Assembly (NCBI RefSeq): GCF_000153305.1
Contig: NZ_CH724107.1
Location: 281,189-345,188 of the forward strand
Direction: 5' to 3'
DNA: 64,000 bases
Origin: Oceanicola granulosus HTCC2516
GTDB taxonomy: Bacteria; Pseudomonadota; Alphaproteobacteria; Rhodobacterales; Rhodobacteraceae
The translations under genes and the position numbers were made by a program. Below the pieces are notes generated by a model that had not been told where the DNA came from, searched no databases, and saw only the letters and a program-made list of their open reading frames with translations. This document shows positions 9,999 to 17,829 of this stretch, one piece after another; the first letter of the stretch is position 1, and every line of letters begins with the position of its first letter.

Positions 9999-11051
9999 TC
10001 AGCCGCTTGTGCCCGGCGCGAGCGCGTCGAGCGCCACCAGCTGGTAGACGGCACGCTCCATCCAGGGGCGGAAGCTCTTGCCCGCGTTGGGATATTTCGT
10101 GACCTCGCACAGGACAGGCCCGTCGGGGGTGAGGAAGAAGTCCCAGCGCACCAGCAGCGGGACCTTGCGCGACAGCCGCTCCGTCAGCGCCACGGCTTCG
10201 TCGAAGCCGGCGGGCTTCGGGCCGGGCGCGAGAGGCGGCCACGACGAGCTCTGAGGCAGGAGCGCCCAGTCGCGGGTGAGCGTGGCGAGCCCCCTGCGGG
10301 CCTTCTTGCCGTTGCGGTCGAGCATCTGCACGAAGCACACCTGTCCGCGCACCGCGAAGATCTTCACGTCCCGCGGTATTTCCAGCGCCGGGTCGGTCAC
10401 GTCGCGCATCGCCTGCTCGACGATGACTTCCTGCCCGGACAGGCCGATCTCCTCGTACCGCCGGCGGATCCGCTCCGCCACCGAGCCGCCGCGAAGCCTG
10501 CGCCAACTCGCCAGCGTGCGGATCTCGTCGCCGTCGACGCGGAACACGCCTCGCGAGGATGACGCGTCCACCGGCTTGATGATGTAGCGCGCCGGCAGTG
10601 CGGCGAAGTCGAGCGCGCCGATGTTCGGCGCCGTGGCGAGCCGCGGCGGCACTGGCACGCCCTCGTCCTGCAGCCAGCGGTGGATGTGCGCCTTGGTGCG
10701 GAGCGCGCTCAGCCGGCCGGCCGGCGTGTCGGCGGGCGCGGCGCGCCATTGCGCCGAGCGCTCCAGCATCCGCTCCTCGAGCGCGCCCGGCCCCGGCCAG
10801 AGCCCCCAGTCGAGGAGCGCGGCCGACGGATCGCGATCGTAGGCGGCCGCGAAGTGGGCGAGGGCGCGCTCGTCGCGGCCCGTCTCCAGCCGCTGGCGTC
10901 CGAGCGCGACCTGCCGCAGCGCGCCAGGCCCCGGGGCGACGGGAACGACGTCGCGCGACGCTCCCTCGCCCACGGCGACTCCGTTCCTGCGCAGCAGGAG
11001 GTGGCAGCGCAGCGCATCGACCCACTGCCGGGTGCGGCTCGATCTTCTCAA
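9999..11051 (-). CDS. TupA-like ATP-grasp family protein
   Basis: The central and C-terminal parts look like the TupA-type ATP-grasp family linked to polysaccharide or teichuronopeptide synthesis: RTKAHIHRWLQDEGVPVPP, then ARYIIKPVDASSSRGVF, EVIVEQAM, and VRWDFFLTPDGPVLCEVT near the C-terminus (nucleotide and metal binding). The N-terminal half is not recognised. I chose the TTG at 11051, which has AGGAG 8 bases upstream; the reading frame extends to another TTG at 11144. The substrate is unknown. It is divergent from the original dusA promoter. Confidence 0.65.
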   Translation of the reverse strand: MRRSSRTRQWVDALRCHLLLRRNGVAVGEGASRDVVPVAPGPGALRQVALGRQRLETGRDERALAHFAAAYDRDPSAALLDWGLWPGPGALEERMLERSAQWRAAPADTPAGRLSALRTKAHIHRWLQDEGVPVPPRLATAPNIGALDFAALPARYIIKPVDASSSRGVFRVDGDEIRTLASWRRLRGGSVAERIRRRYEEIGLSGQEVIVEQAMRDVTDPALEIPRDVKIFAVRGQVCFVQMLDRNGKKARRGLATLTRDWALLPQSSSWPPLAPGPKPAGFDEAVALTERLSRKVPLLVRWDFFLTPDGPVLCEVTKYPNAGKSFRPWMERAVYQLVALDALAPGTSG

Positions 11052-11194
11052 GTGTCCAGCTCCTGTTGGCGCCGCATCGGCGGAATCGCGGTTATGCCAT
11101 CGCGGACCCCGGGACAACCGCCTGTACCGCCCCCGGGCTTCCAAATCGTGCGGACTCGCGCTAGCACCGTGCCTTCCCGACGCGAGCCGACCCT

Positions 11195-11284
11195 ATGACG
11201 TCCGACCCGACGAGCCTCGACACCGCCGCCCGCCTGTCCGTCGCCCCGATGATGGACTGGACCGACATCTCGAAAATCATTTAA
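11195..11284 (+). pseudogene. dusA: Displaced 5' stub of chromosomal dusA
   Basis: From the ATG at 11195 the sequence encodes MTSDPTSLDTAARLSVAPMM followed by DWTD, the N-terminus of tRNA-dihydrouridine synthase A. It then diverges into ISKII and a stop. The same VAPMMDWTD stretch continues correctly into full DusA at 51873. This is the original start of dusA, cut off by integration of the 40.6-kb island. Confidence 0.93.
11249..11265 (+). repeat. attL core direct repeat
   Basis: ATGATGGACTGGACCGA, inside dusA codons for MMDWTD. Identical to the sequence at 51873-51889. Identity ends on both sides: GC/CA at the left margin and C/T at the next base. Confidence 0.92.
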
Positions 11285-11440
11285 AATTCGATAGTTGCAA
11301 GGCACGTTACATCGTTGTAGCAGATCTGTAGCACCTCTCCAACTCTGATGCGGCAGATCGGCGAGCAGTTCCTGGAGAAGCCGTTCCTCGGTGTCTGCCA
11401 GGTGACTTGGCACCTGCGGAATGACGGGCATCTTGTGAAC
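11266..11440. other. Island left end, mostly noncoding
   Basis: AT-rich compared with its surroundings. It contains two direct GTAGCA copies (11317-11322 and 11328-11333) that could be integrase arm sites. A possible minus-strand reading frame starts at 11431 (MPVIPQVPSHLADTEERLLQ) and runs leftwards towards attL. It is not recognised and has no stop before the junction. Confidence 0.4.
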
Positions 11441-12750
11441 GAGAGAGTGTGTCCCACCGCGTGGTGTAGCTCTTGACGAGATGGATGTCGGCGGGCCGAG
11501 CTGATCAGTCTGTGTGCGCGGCAGGCAGGCTGACGATGAGATCGTTGCAGACCGGTGCGAGCGTTTCCGGCGTCATGTAGCGTTCGCGCTGGACGGTCCA
11601 TGGCTCGGTCTGCTCCATGAGACTCGCGCCAGCGAGGCGACGGATGGCGGCCTCGTTGGGTAGTGAGGGCGTGACTGCCACCGGTCCAAAGGAAGGCTCG
11701 AAGCCCACGACATCGGTGCGCCGTCTGATCTCGCCGTTCAGGCGCTCGATCGGATTTGTGCCGTGAAGCTTGGCCCGGTGCTGCTGGGAAAAGGTCATGT
11801 AGGGGAGGACGTCCTCCTCGGCTCCGTCCATGAGGCTCGCAAGCTTCGGCAGCTTGCCCCGCATCTGGTCGGCCACGAGCCGCCACTGCGCGCTGACTGC
11901 GCCGTGGTCGGGCTGGTCGAAGGCCGTGGCGATGAAGGCGGACACCACACGCCGGCTGCTCTTGCCGGCATGGGCCAGGGCATCTCTTTGAAGATGCACC
12001 CGACAGCACTGCCACGTGGTGGAGAGCACGCGCGCCGTGGCGGCCTTGATGCCCTCGTGCGCATCGCTGATTACCAGCTTCACGCCGGACATCCCTCGGC
12101 GCACGAGATCGCGCAGGAAGTCGGTCCAGAACGTCTCCGCCTCGGATGGGCCGATGGCCATGCCGAGCACCTCGCGGCGGCCTCCGGTGTTCGCGCCGAC
12201 CGCAATGGTCACCGCGACGCTGACGATGCGACCGCCCCGGCGGACCTTCAGACAAGTCGCGTCGATCCAGAGACAGGGCCACTCCCCATCGATCGGCCGG
12301 ATCAGAAAGGCATCGACCCGATCGTCAATCTCTTCGCACAACCGGCTGACCTGGCTCTTGGAGATGCCGGTCCCGCCCATGGCCTGCACCAGATCGTCCA
12401 TAGCCCTCGTCGAGACGCCGTGGACATAGGCTTCCTGTATCACCGCGGTGAGGGCCTTCTCGGTGGCCCTGCGGGGCTCCAGGAACGAGGGAAATAGCTG
12501 CCCGTGCGCAGCTTCGGAATGCGCAGTTCCACGTTCCCGGCCCGGGTCTGCCAGCCTCGGTCACGATAGCCGTTGCGCTGCGCCCGCCGCTCAGGGCTTT
12601 TCTCTCCATAGCCGGCGCCGGTCTGGCCGCCGACCTCGAGCTCCATCAGGCGTTCGGCGGCAAAGCCGATCATCTCACGCAGAAGATCCGCGTCGCCGCT
12701 ATTCTTGACGAAATCTTTCAGGTCCATCATGGGATCGTTTATCGGGGTCG
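11441..12750 (-). mobile_element. IS256-family insertion sequence, degenerate
   Basis: The transposase fills the region. The outer end next to 11441 looks like an IS terminus (GAGAGTGTGTCCCACCG on the plus strand). No matching inverted repeat was found on the other side, where only about 20 bases precede the transposase start before IS3-type sequence begins. The element appears inserted into, or fused with, the IS3-family orfB remnant on its right. Boundaries are approximate. Confidence 0.65.
11505..12730 (-). pseudogene. IS256-family transposase, frameshifted
   Basis: The N-terminal part ([20 protein letters not shown], then [26 protein letters not shown]) and the C-terminal part ([20 protein letters not shown] onward) belong to one mutator-type DDE transposase but lie in different frames. 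The catalytic stretches LWIDATCLKVR and VISDAHEGIKAA, and NPIERLNGEIRRR, are present in the second part. The break is at the G run 12489-12491 (plus strand), where one more G would restore the frame through [15 protein letters not shown]. The transposase is probably inactive. Confidence 0.85.
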
Positions 12751-13346
12751 TCCCTCGCCTGCTCCAGGGCATCCAAGACGAGGCCCGCAGTCGCGCTGCC
12801 GCTCGCCCGCCATCCGACGATCCGCCGGGCATAGGTTTCGATTACGAAGGCCACGTAGACGAAGCCGGCCCGCGTCGCGACGTAGGTAAAGTCGCTCACC
12901 CAGAGCCGGTTCGGTGCAGGCGCCTGGAACTGCCGGTTCACCTTGTCGCGCGGGCATGGCTGCGCCGGATCGGAGGTGGTCGTCCTGATCCGCTTGCCGC
13001 GGACGGCGCCCTGCAAGCCCATGATGCGCATCAGCCTTTCCACCGTGCAGCGGGCAACGGCAAAGCCTTCCCGCAGCAGCTGCCGCCAGACTTTCCGAGC
13101 CCTGTAAACACCCAAGTTCTCGGCATGCACGCGGGCGATCTCGATGCGCAGCTCGGCGTCCCGCTTGGCGCAGTCGGGGAGGCGAGAAGGATCAACCCGC
13201 CGCGCCCGATGCGCATGATACGTCGACGGGGCGATCGGCAGCAGGTGGCAGATCGGCTCGACCCCATGGACGTTGCGGTGGTCATCGATGAACGCGATCA
13301 TCGCTTCGACGGGCGGTCGAGCTCCGCCTGGGCAAAATACGCCGAC
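12750..13346 (-). pseudogene. IS3-family transposase remnant (end of orfA, start of orfB)
   Basis: The minus strand encodes the last residues of an orfA (KSSAYFAQAELDRPSKR, stop), overlapping an orfB that starts at 13301 (MIAFIDDHRNVHGVEPICHL). This orfB has the HTH_21 region, LWVSDFTYVATRAGFVYVAF near residue 140 with the first catalytic Asp, then breaks off at LVLDALEQA where the IS256-like element begins. The second Asp and the Glu of the DDE triad are missing, so it is non-functional. Its orfA side joins the middle of a membrane-protein gene. Confidence 0.8.
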
Positions 13347-13699
13347 GACTTCCGGGGCGTCACCGTGCCCTGGACGCTTGGTCTCAGCGCCGCCATCGGG
13401 GTGATGCTGATGCTGTCGCGGGAGATTTTTCGGCAACGTGATGCCGCTTGCGGGAAGTGATCATCTCGTGGGCGCGCTGGTCCTTACCACAGCCGTGATC
13501 GCATGGGCCGAGGTTGCCCGCCCCCTGCGCATTCTGAACATTCTGTTCGGACTTTGGCTAATCCTGGCCCTTTGGCTGCTGGATGGCGGCGGGAAGCCTT
13601 CTGGGGGTGTTGGCGGGTCTGAGCCTTATCGTTCTAAGCCTGCCTCGGCGCAGTCGCAGTTCCGAGCATTACGGTAGTTGGGATCGCTACATCGTCTGA
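13347..13699 (+). pseudogene. 3' remnant of a SPW-repeat / VKOR-associated type membrane protein
   Basis: Three consecutive frames together encode one membrane protein: DFRGVTVPWTLGLSAAIGVM, then SDHLVGALVLTTAVIAWAEV and ARPLRILNILFGLWLILALW, then GVLAGLSLIVLSLPRRSRSS ending in SWDRYIV and a stop at 13697. Two frameshifts (about 13430 and 13590) interrupt it, and the N-terminal part is removed by the IS3 remnant. The pattern of tandem hydrophobic units resembles SPW-repeat membrane proteins; the family name is from memory. It is a decayed gene. Confidence 0.55.
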
Positions 13700-13853
13700 A
13701 GCTGATACGAAGCGCGCATCATGCTCGTGCCGCCGATTAAATAAAGGCGATGCCAGCAGCCATCCGTCTTGGGCGTCGGGCATAGGATCAATGCTATTGA
13801 ACTGGCCCCCGTTTCGACCGGACACTTGGGCATAGCCATGGAGGCTTAGGCAT

Positions 13854-14249
13854 ATGCCTGAGCACGTGCTTATGTCTGAGATAGAGATCATCACCGATGG
13901 CGGCCGTCGGCGCCGCTGGTCCGCGAGCGAGAAGATGCGGATCGTCGAGGAGACGCTGGAGGAAGGCACCAGCATCTCGGTTGTGGCCCGCCGGAATGGC
14001 GTTGCGCCGAACCTGCTGTATCGTTGGCGCCGCCTGATGCTGGATGGAGGAGCCGTGGCCGTGTCCGAGGATGACGACGTCACCAGCAATCGCGCCGTCC
14101 GGCAGATGGAGGAGCGCATCCGCGAACTCGAGCGGCAGCTTGGCCGCAAGACGCTGGAGGTCGAGATCCTCAAGGAGGCGCTGGACAAGACACGCTTAAA
14201 AAAGCGGACGTGGCTCGCGCAGTCGCAGCCGAAGGACGGTTCCCGATGA
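13854..14249 (+). CDS. IS3-family transposase orfA (InsC-like)
   Basis: 131 residues, or 125 from the ATG at 13872. A helix-turn-helix domain (WSASEKMRIVEETLEEGTSI, VVARRNGVAPNLLYRWRRLM) is followed by a leucine-zipper-like coiled coil (QMEERIRELERQLGRKTLEV). It recognises the IS ends. Near its 3' end the heptamer A AAA AAG at 14198-14204 is placed to shift ribosomes by -1 into orfB and make the fused transposase. Confidence 0.88.
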   Translation: MPEHVLMSEIEIITDGGRRRRWSASEKMRIVEETLEEGTSISVVARRNGVAPNLLYRWRRLMLDGGAVAVSEDDDVTSNRAVRQMEERIRELERQLGRKTLEVEILKEALDKTRLKKRTWLAQSQPKDGSR

Positions 14250-15079
14250 AAGTTGTGGCCGAGACTTTGGGCGTCTCCCGTTCGAACCTGCACGCCCGGC
14301 TGAACGGGAGCGCGAAGCCGCGGCGGCGCTACCATAAGGCGCAAGACGCGGCGGTCCTGCCGTTGATCACAACGCTGGTGGCAGCGCGCCCGACCTACGG
14401 CTACCGCCGGATCACCGCGCTCCTGAACAGGCAGCTCCGGGCTCAAGGCGACTCGCCAGTGAACCACAAGCGCGTCTACCGGATCATGAAGGCGCACAAC
14501 CTCCTGCTGGCGCGCAGATACACCGAACGGCCAAACCTGACCCACAAAGGCAAGGTGGTCACGATGCGGTCGAATATCCGCTGGTGTTCCGACGGCTTCG
14601 AGTTCACCTGCTGGAACGGGGACGTCATCCGCGGCGCCTTCATCATCGACGCGCACGATCGGGAGATCATCTCCTGGCGGGCCGTCGTGAACGCCGGCAT
14701 CAGTGGCTCGGACATCCGCGACATGATGCTGGAGGCGGTCGAGCGGCGGTTCGGGGACTACAGGACGCCGCACCCTGTCGAGATGCTGAGCGATAACGGC
14801 TCATGTTACGTCGCCAGGGAGACGCGCATCTTCGCCCGCCAGCTCGGTCTGAGGTCCTGCTACACGCCTGTGAAGAGCCCCGAGAGCAATGGCATCGCCG
14901 AGGCGTTCGTGAAGACGCTGAAGCGCGACTACGTCCACGTCACGCCGTTGCCGGACGCCGCCACAGTCCTCAGATTGGTCGCCGGGTGGATCGAGGACTA
15001 TAACGACAACCACCCGCACTCAGGGCTGAAGATGCGCTCGCCTCGCGAGTTCATCGCAGCTCATACCGCAACCGCCTGA
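14210..15079 (+). CDS. IS3-family transposase orfB (InsD-like, DDE integrase)
   Basis: 289 residues with an rve integrase core: IRWCSDGFEFTCWNGDVIRG and FIIDAHDREIISW (first Asp), VEMLSDNGSCYVA (second Asp), and SPESNGIAEAFVKTLKRDYV (Glu). All three catalytic acids are present. Probably expressed mainly as an orfA-orfB fusion by programmed -1 frameshifting. The element looks competent to move. Confidence 0.9.
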   Translation: MARAVAAEGRFPMKVVAETLGVSRSNLHARLNGSAKPRRRYHKAQDAAVLPLITTLVAARPTYGYRRITALLNRQLRAQGDSPVNHKRVYRIMKAHNLLLARRYTERPNLTHKGKVVTMRSNIRWCSDGFEFTCWNGDVIRGAFIIDAHDREIISWRAVVNAGISGSDIRDMMLEAVERRFGDYRTPHPVEMLSDNGSCYVARETRIFARQLGLRSCYTPVKSPESNGIAEAFVKTLKRDYVHVTPLPDAATVLRLVAGWIEDYNDNHPHSGLKMRSPREFIAAHTATA

Positions 15080-15218
15080 GTGTCCGCTGAAACGGGGGCA
15101 AGACCAGCTATAGCGCAAATCTTAAAAGCTTCTGCCTTTGCTTCAGGGAGGAGCGGGCGGGACGGCGGATGTCCATGATAGGCTATCCCGCATCGCGCCC
15201 CTGGTTGCTTTGGCAGGT

Positions 15219-15235
15219 ATACCCCTGTTAGGTAT
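15219..15235 (+). promoter_or_regulatory. CsoR-type operator, degenerate, ahead of copper operon
   Basis: ATACCCCTGTTAGGTAT lies 5 bases before the ATG at 15241. It keeps the outer ATACCCC...GGTAT symmetry of the two sites found next to csoR (23265 and 23293). This suggests copper-dependent derepression of this operon by the same regulator. Confidence 0.55.
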
Positions 15236-15240
15236 CGGGC

Positions 15241-15552
15241 ATGGCTCTTCTTCGTGCTGTCCTGCTGGTCTTTTTGGTCCTCACCACTGCGGTGGCGGGA
15301 GGGGCAAGCACCGGCCATGCAGTTGACGGGCACGAACATTTTTATAACGAGCCCATGGCAGATGACGAGCCCTGGTGCTGCTCCGAAAGCACCGAACGTG
15401 GTCAGAGTTGCCATCTCACAGTGGCTCTGCTTTCCCCCCTTGATTCCTCACCTGGTGGGTTGAATGCGCGGAGGCTCGTGTTCGCAATCAGCCACAGCAT
15501 GCTAACCGGCATCGATCCGCCAAGCCCTCTCGAACCTCCTCGCGCGTCGTAG
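15241..15552 (+). CDS. Small secreted Cys/His-containing protein, first gene of copper operon
   Basis: 103 residues with an N-terminal hydrophobic signal (MALLRAVLLVFLVLTTAVAG). Potential metal ligands follow: HAVDGHEHFYNE, CCSESTERGQSCH, and later HSMLTG. The family is not recognised. The pattern and position at the head of a copper cluster suggest a periplasmic copper-binding or sensing role; this is inference. The start lies right after a CsoR-like site. Confidence 0.55.
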   Translation: MALLRAVLLVFLVLTTAVAGGASTGHAVDGHEHFYNEPMADDEPWCCSESTERGQSCHLTVALLSPLDSSPGGLNARRLVFAISHSMLTGIDPPSPLEPPRAS

Positions 15553-15642
15553 CCTTCTCTGCGCCTTCCGGGGCGCGGCTACACCTTGCACCCAAAGACA
15601 AACGGGCTGTGCCCGTGCGCAATCCTATCGAGAGGATCATCC

Positions 15643-16137
15643 ATGAAACCGATCAAGACGCTCTTCGCCGTCGTGCCTGCGGCTGCTCTGTCGCTCGGCA
15701 TCACCACCCTTGCCGCCGTGAACGGTGTCCATGCCGAGAGCCACGCAGACATGGCCGAGCATGGCACGATGCACGTGACCAAGAGCCCCACCTGCGGCTG
15801 CTGCGGCGCCTGGGTCGAACTGGCTCGCGAAGAGGGCTACGAGGTCGAGGTGACCAACACCGGCGCCATCACCCTGGCGAAGCAGGAGCATGACGTGCCC
15901 GGGACGCTCTGGGCCTGCCATACGGCGGTGATCGACGGCTACGTCGTCGAAGGTCATGTGCCGTTCGAGGCGATTGCCAAGCTCCTCAAGGAGCGGCCTG
16001 CGATCGACGGGATCGCGGTGGCTGGCATGCCTGCCGGCTCACCCGGCATGGGCAACGATCCGGCGGCCCGCTACGACGTCATTGCCTTCGGCGGGGAAGC
16101 GGGCGAGGGAGAGGTGTTCTTCCGCGCGGGGTCGTGA
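15643..16137 (+). CDS. DUF411 family periplasmic metal-binding protein
   Basis: 164 residues. A signal peptide (MKPIKTLFAVVPAAALSLGI...) leads to the DUF411 signature MHVTKSPTCGCCGAWVELAR near residue 46 and GTLWACHTAVIDGYVVEGHVP near residue 88. Conserved Cys residues are likely Cu(I) ligands; the family is common in copper-resistance clusters. The start at 15643 is preceded by GAGAGGA; an upstream in-frame ATG at 15586 would destroy the signal peptide. Its stop overlaps the GTG start of the next gene. Confidence 0.88.
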   Translation: MKPIKTLFAVVPAAALSLGITTLAAVNGVHAESHADMAEHGTMHVTKSPTCGCCGAWVELAREEGYEVEVTNTGAITLAKQEHDVPGTLWACHTAVIDGYVVEGHVPFEAIAKLLKERPAIDGIAVAGMPAGSPGMGNDPAARYDVIAFGGEAGEGEVFFRAGS

Positions 16138-16598
16138 ACCGGCGCACGTTGGCGGGTCTCGGGGCCGCGGGTGTTCTCGCGGCCATCGCCCTCATCGTGA
16201 CCATGGGGTCCGACACCGAGCCGTCGAGCCTCCTTGCGCCCTCCGATCCCGAGGTCGTGGCTCGGGGCCAGGCGGTCTACGCCGAGACTTGCGCCGCCTG
16301 CCACGGAGGCGATCTCGAAGGGCAGCCGAACTGGCGCGAGCGCACCCCTGAGGGTCGCCTCCCCGCGCCGCCGCACGACGAGACCGGCCACACCTGGCAC
16401 CATGATGCCGACACCCTGTTCCGCCTGACGAAATACGGAGTCGGCGCTCTTATCGGTGAAACCGATTACCCGTCAGACATGCCCGCCTACGAGGGCGTGC
16501 TCACGGACGACGATATCATCGCCGTCCTTAGCTACATCAAATCCACCTGGCCGCAGGAGATCCGCGCCAGGCACGACGAACTGGAAAACAGACCATGA
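16134..16598 (+). CDS. Periplasmic c-type cytochrome
   Basis: 154 residues. A hydrophobic N-terminal anchor or signal (residues 5-24) is followed by the heme-binding motif CAACH near residue 54, in EVVARGQAVYAETCAACHGG. A distal Met ligand is likely in SDMPAYEGVLTDDDIIAVLSYI. Starts with GTG in a GTGA overlap with the DUF411 gene and ends in an ATGA overlap with copC, so all are coupled. It probably accepts electrons from a copper oxidase in the periplasm; that link is inferred from position. Confidence 0.9.
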   Translation: MNRRTLAGLGAAGVLAAIALIVTMGSDTEPSSLLAPSDPEVVARGQAVYAETCAACHGGDLEGQPNWRERTPEGRLPAPPHDETGHTWHHDADTLFRLTKYGVGALIGETDYPSDMPAYEGVLTDDDIIAVLSYIKSTWPQEIRARHDELENRP

Positions 16599-16936
16599 AA
16601 ACGATCATCTTCGCCGCCGCGCTCACGCTGACCACCTCGGCCCTGCTGGCACATTCGAATTCGAACGAGACGACCCCGCAGGAAGGGGCGATCGTCGAAA
16701 CCGTCGAGGTGATTGAGCTGCGCTTCGACATGCCGATGCGGATCACCGTCATCACCCTCACCGGCCCGGAAGGGGAGGTCGAGCTGACCCGCGAGACGGG
16801 TCTCGAGCCGGTTCCGGAGTTCCGGGCACTGCTGCCAGAGGAGGTGGTCGTCGGGGGCTACAAGGTGGATTGGCGCGGTCTGTCCCAGGACGGTCATCCG
16901 ATGCAGGGCACCTTCGCCTTTACCGTCGGGGATTGA
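16595..16936 (+). CDS. copC: CopC domain copper-binding protein
   Basis: 113 residues. A signal peptide ends in LLAHS, leaving the mature protein with an N-terminal His, the copper ligand of CopC proteins. The beta-sandwich pattern EGAIVETVEVIELRFDMPMR and GHPMQGTFAFTV follows. CopC carries Cu(II) in the periplasm and works with CopD, which is the next gene. Start overlaps the stop of the cytochrome gene (ATGA at 16595). Confidence 0.9.
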   Translation: MKTIIFAAALTLTTSALLAHSNSNETTPQEGAIVETVEVIELRFDMPMRITVITLTGPEGEVELTRETGLEPVPEFRALLPEEVVVGGYKVDWRGLSQDGHPMQGTFAFTVGD

Positions 16937-16939
16937 CCG

Positions 16940-17818
16940 ATGGAGGGTCTTTCCCCGGTCGACGGTTGGGCAGTCTTCGCGATCTCCGCGAAGGCTGCCG
17001 GCTATGCGGCTGCGCTCGTTGCCATGGGCGGGCCGCTCTTCATCGCAACCTTCCGCGAGGCGCCGGAAGAGGTTCTGCGCCTCGCGCGCAGGGCCGCCGC
17101 CCTCGCGGCGCTTCTCGGGCTCGTGGTGCTGGCGCTGCGGCTCGGCATCCGCTCCGCCCGGATCTCGGGAATAGGGCTGGCGGGGGCGACGGACCCCATG
17201 ATGCTCGGCCTGGTCTGGGACAGCCCGCTCGGAACGGCAGCGCTCTGGCGCGGCGCGGGTGAAGTGCTGATCCTCGGCCTGGTGTTCAGAAGCACGCTCA
17301 CCTTGGCCGGAGGGGTGCTCGGCGCGCTGCTCGTGGCTTGGTCCTACACGCAGGTGGGGCACTCCCTGGGTGAACCGCGCTGGCTTCTGGCAAGCCTCCT
17401 CGGCCTGCACCTGCTGGCAGCGGCCTTCTGGGTCGGCGCGCTTGCCCCGCTCCATCGCGCGGCGGGCAGGGTCGAGGGCGTGGACCTCCTGCACCGCTTC
17501 GGCATCATCGCCGGAGGCACGGTCGCCGCCCTCGTCCTGCTCGGGCTGACCTTCGCCTGGCTGACGATCGGCTCGCTCGGCGGGCTTTTCGGCACCGCTT
17601 ACGGCTGGATGCTCATCGTCAAGCTGACTGCCGTGACGGGCCTCCTCGGCCTCGCCGCGCGGAACAAGCTCAGGCTGGTGCCCGCGCTCGCCGCCCAAAC
17701 CCCATCCGCCCCAAGCCGCTTGCGGCGCGCCATACGGCTCGAGAGCGTTGTTGTCGTCCTGATCCTGATGGCGACCGCGGCGCTCACGACCATCACAACA
17801 CCTCCGGCGAACCTCTGA
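16940..17818 (+). CDS. copD: CopD family copper-transport membrane protein
   Basis: 292 residues with about eight hydrophobic segments (for example FAISAKAAGYAAALVAMGGP, LLGLHLLAAAFWVGALAPLH, YGWMLIVKLTAVTGLLGLAA). The last-named segments form the CopD domain. It is thought to move copper across the inner membrane in partnership with CopC. It starts 3 bases after copC and is followed 11 bases later by the multicopper oxidase. Confidence 0.9.
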   Translation: MEGLSPVDGWAVFAISAKAAGYAAALVAMGGPLFIATFREAPEEVLRLARRAAALAALLGLVVLALRLGIRSARISGIGLAGATDPMMLGLVWDSPLGTAALWRGAGEVLILGLVFRSTLTLAGGVLGALLVAWSYTQVGHSLGEPRWLLASLLGLHLLAAAFWVGALAPLHRAAGRVEGVDLLHRFGIIAGGTVAALVLLGLTFAWLTIGSLGGLFGTAYGWMLIVKLTAVTGLLGLAARNKLRLVPALAAQTPSAPSRLRRAIRLESVVVVLILMATAALTTITTPPANL

Positions 17819-17829
17819 ACGGACTTCTT

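Larger units (their letters stand above)
13803..15103 (+). mobile_element. IS3-family element (IS2-like), apparently intact
   Basis: Imperfect terminal inverted repeats of about 25 bases, built on GCCCCCGTTTC and GGACACT, lie at 13803-13827 and 15079-15103. Between them are orfA and orfB in the usual overlapping arrangement with a slippery A6G. No clear target duplication was seen. orfB ends at the right inverted repeat. Confidence 0.8.

Noticed and set aside
13697-13803. Gene between membrane-protein remnant and IS2-type element
   Set aside because: No start, ribosome-binding site or recognisable product in either strand.
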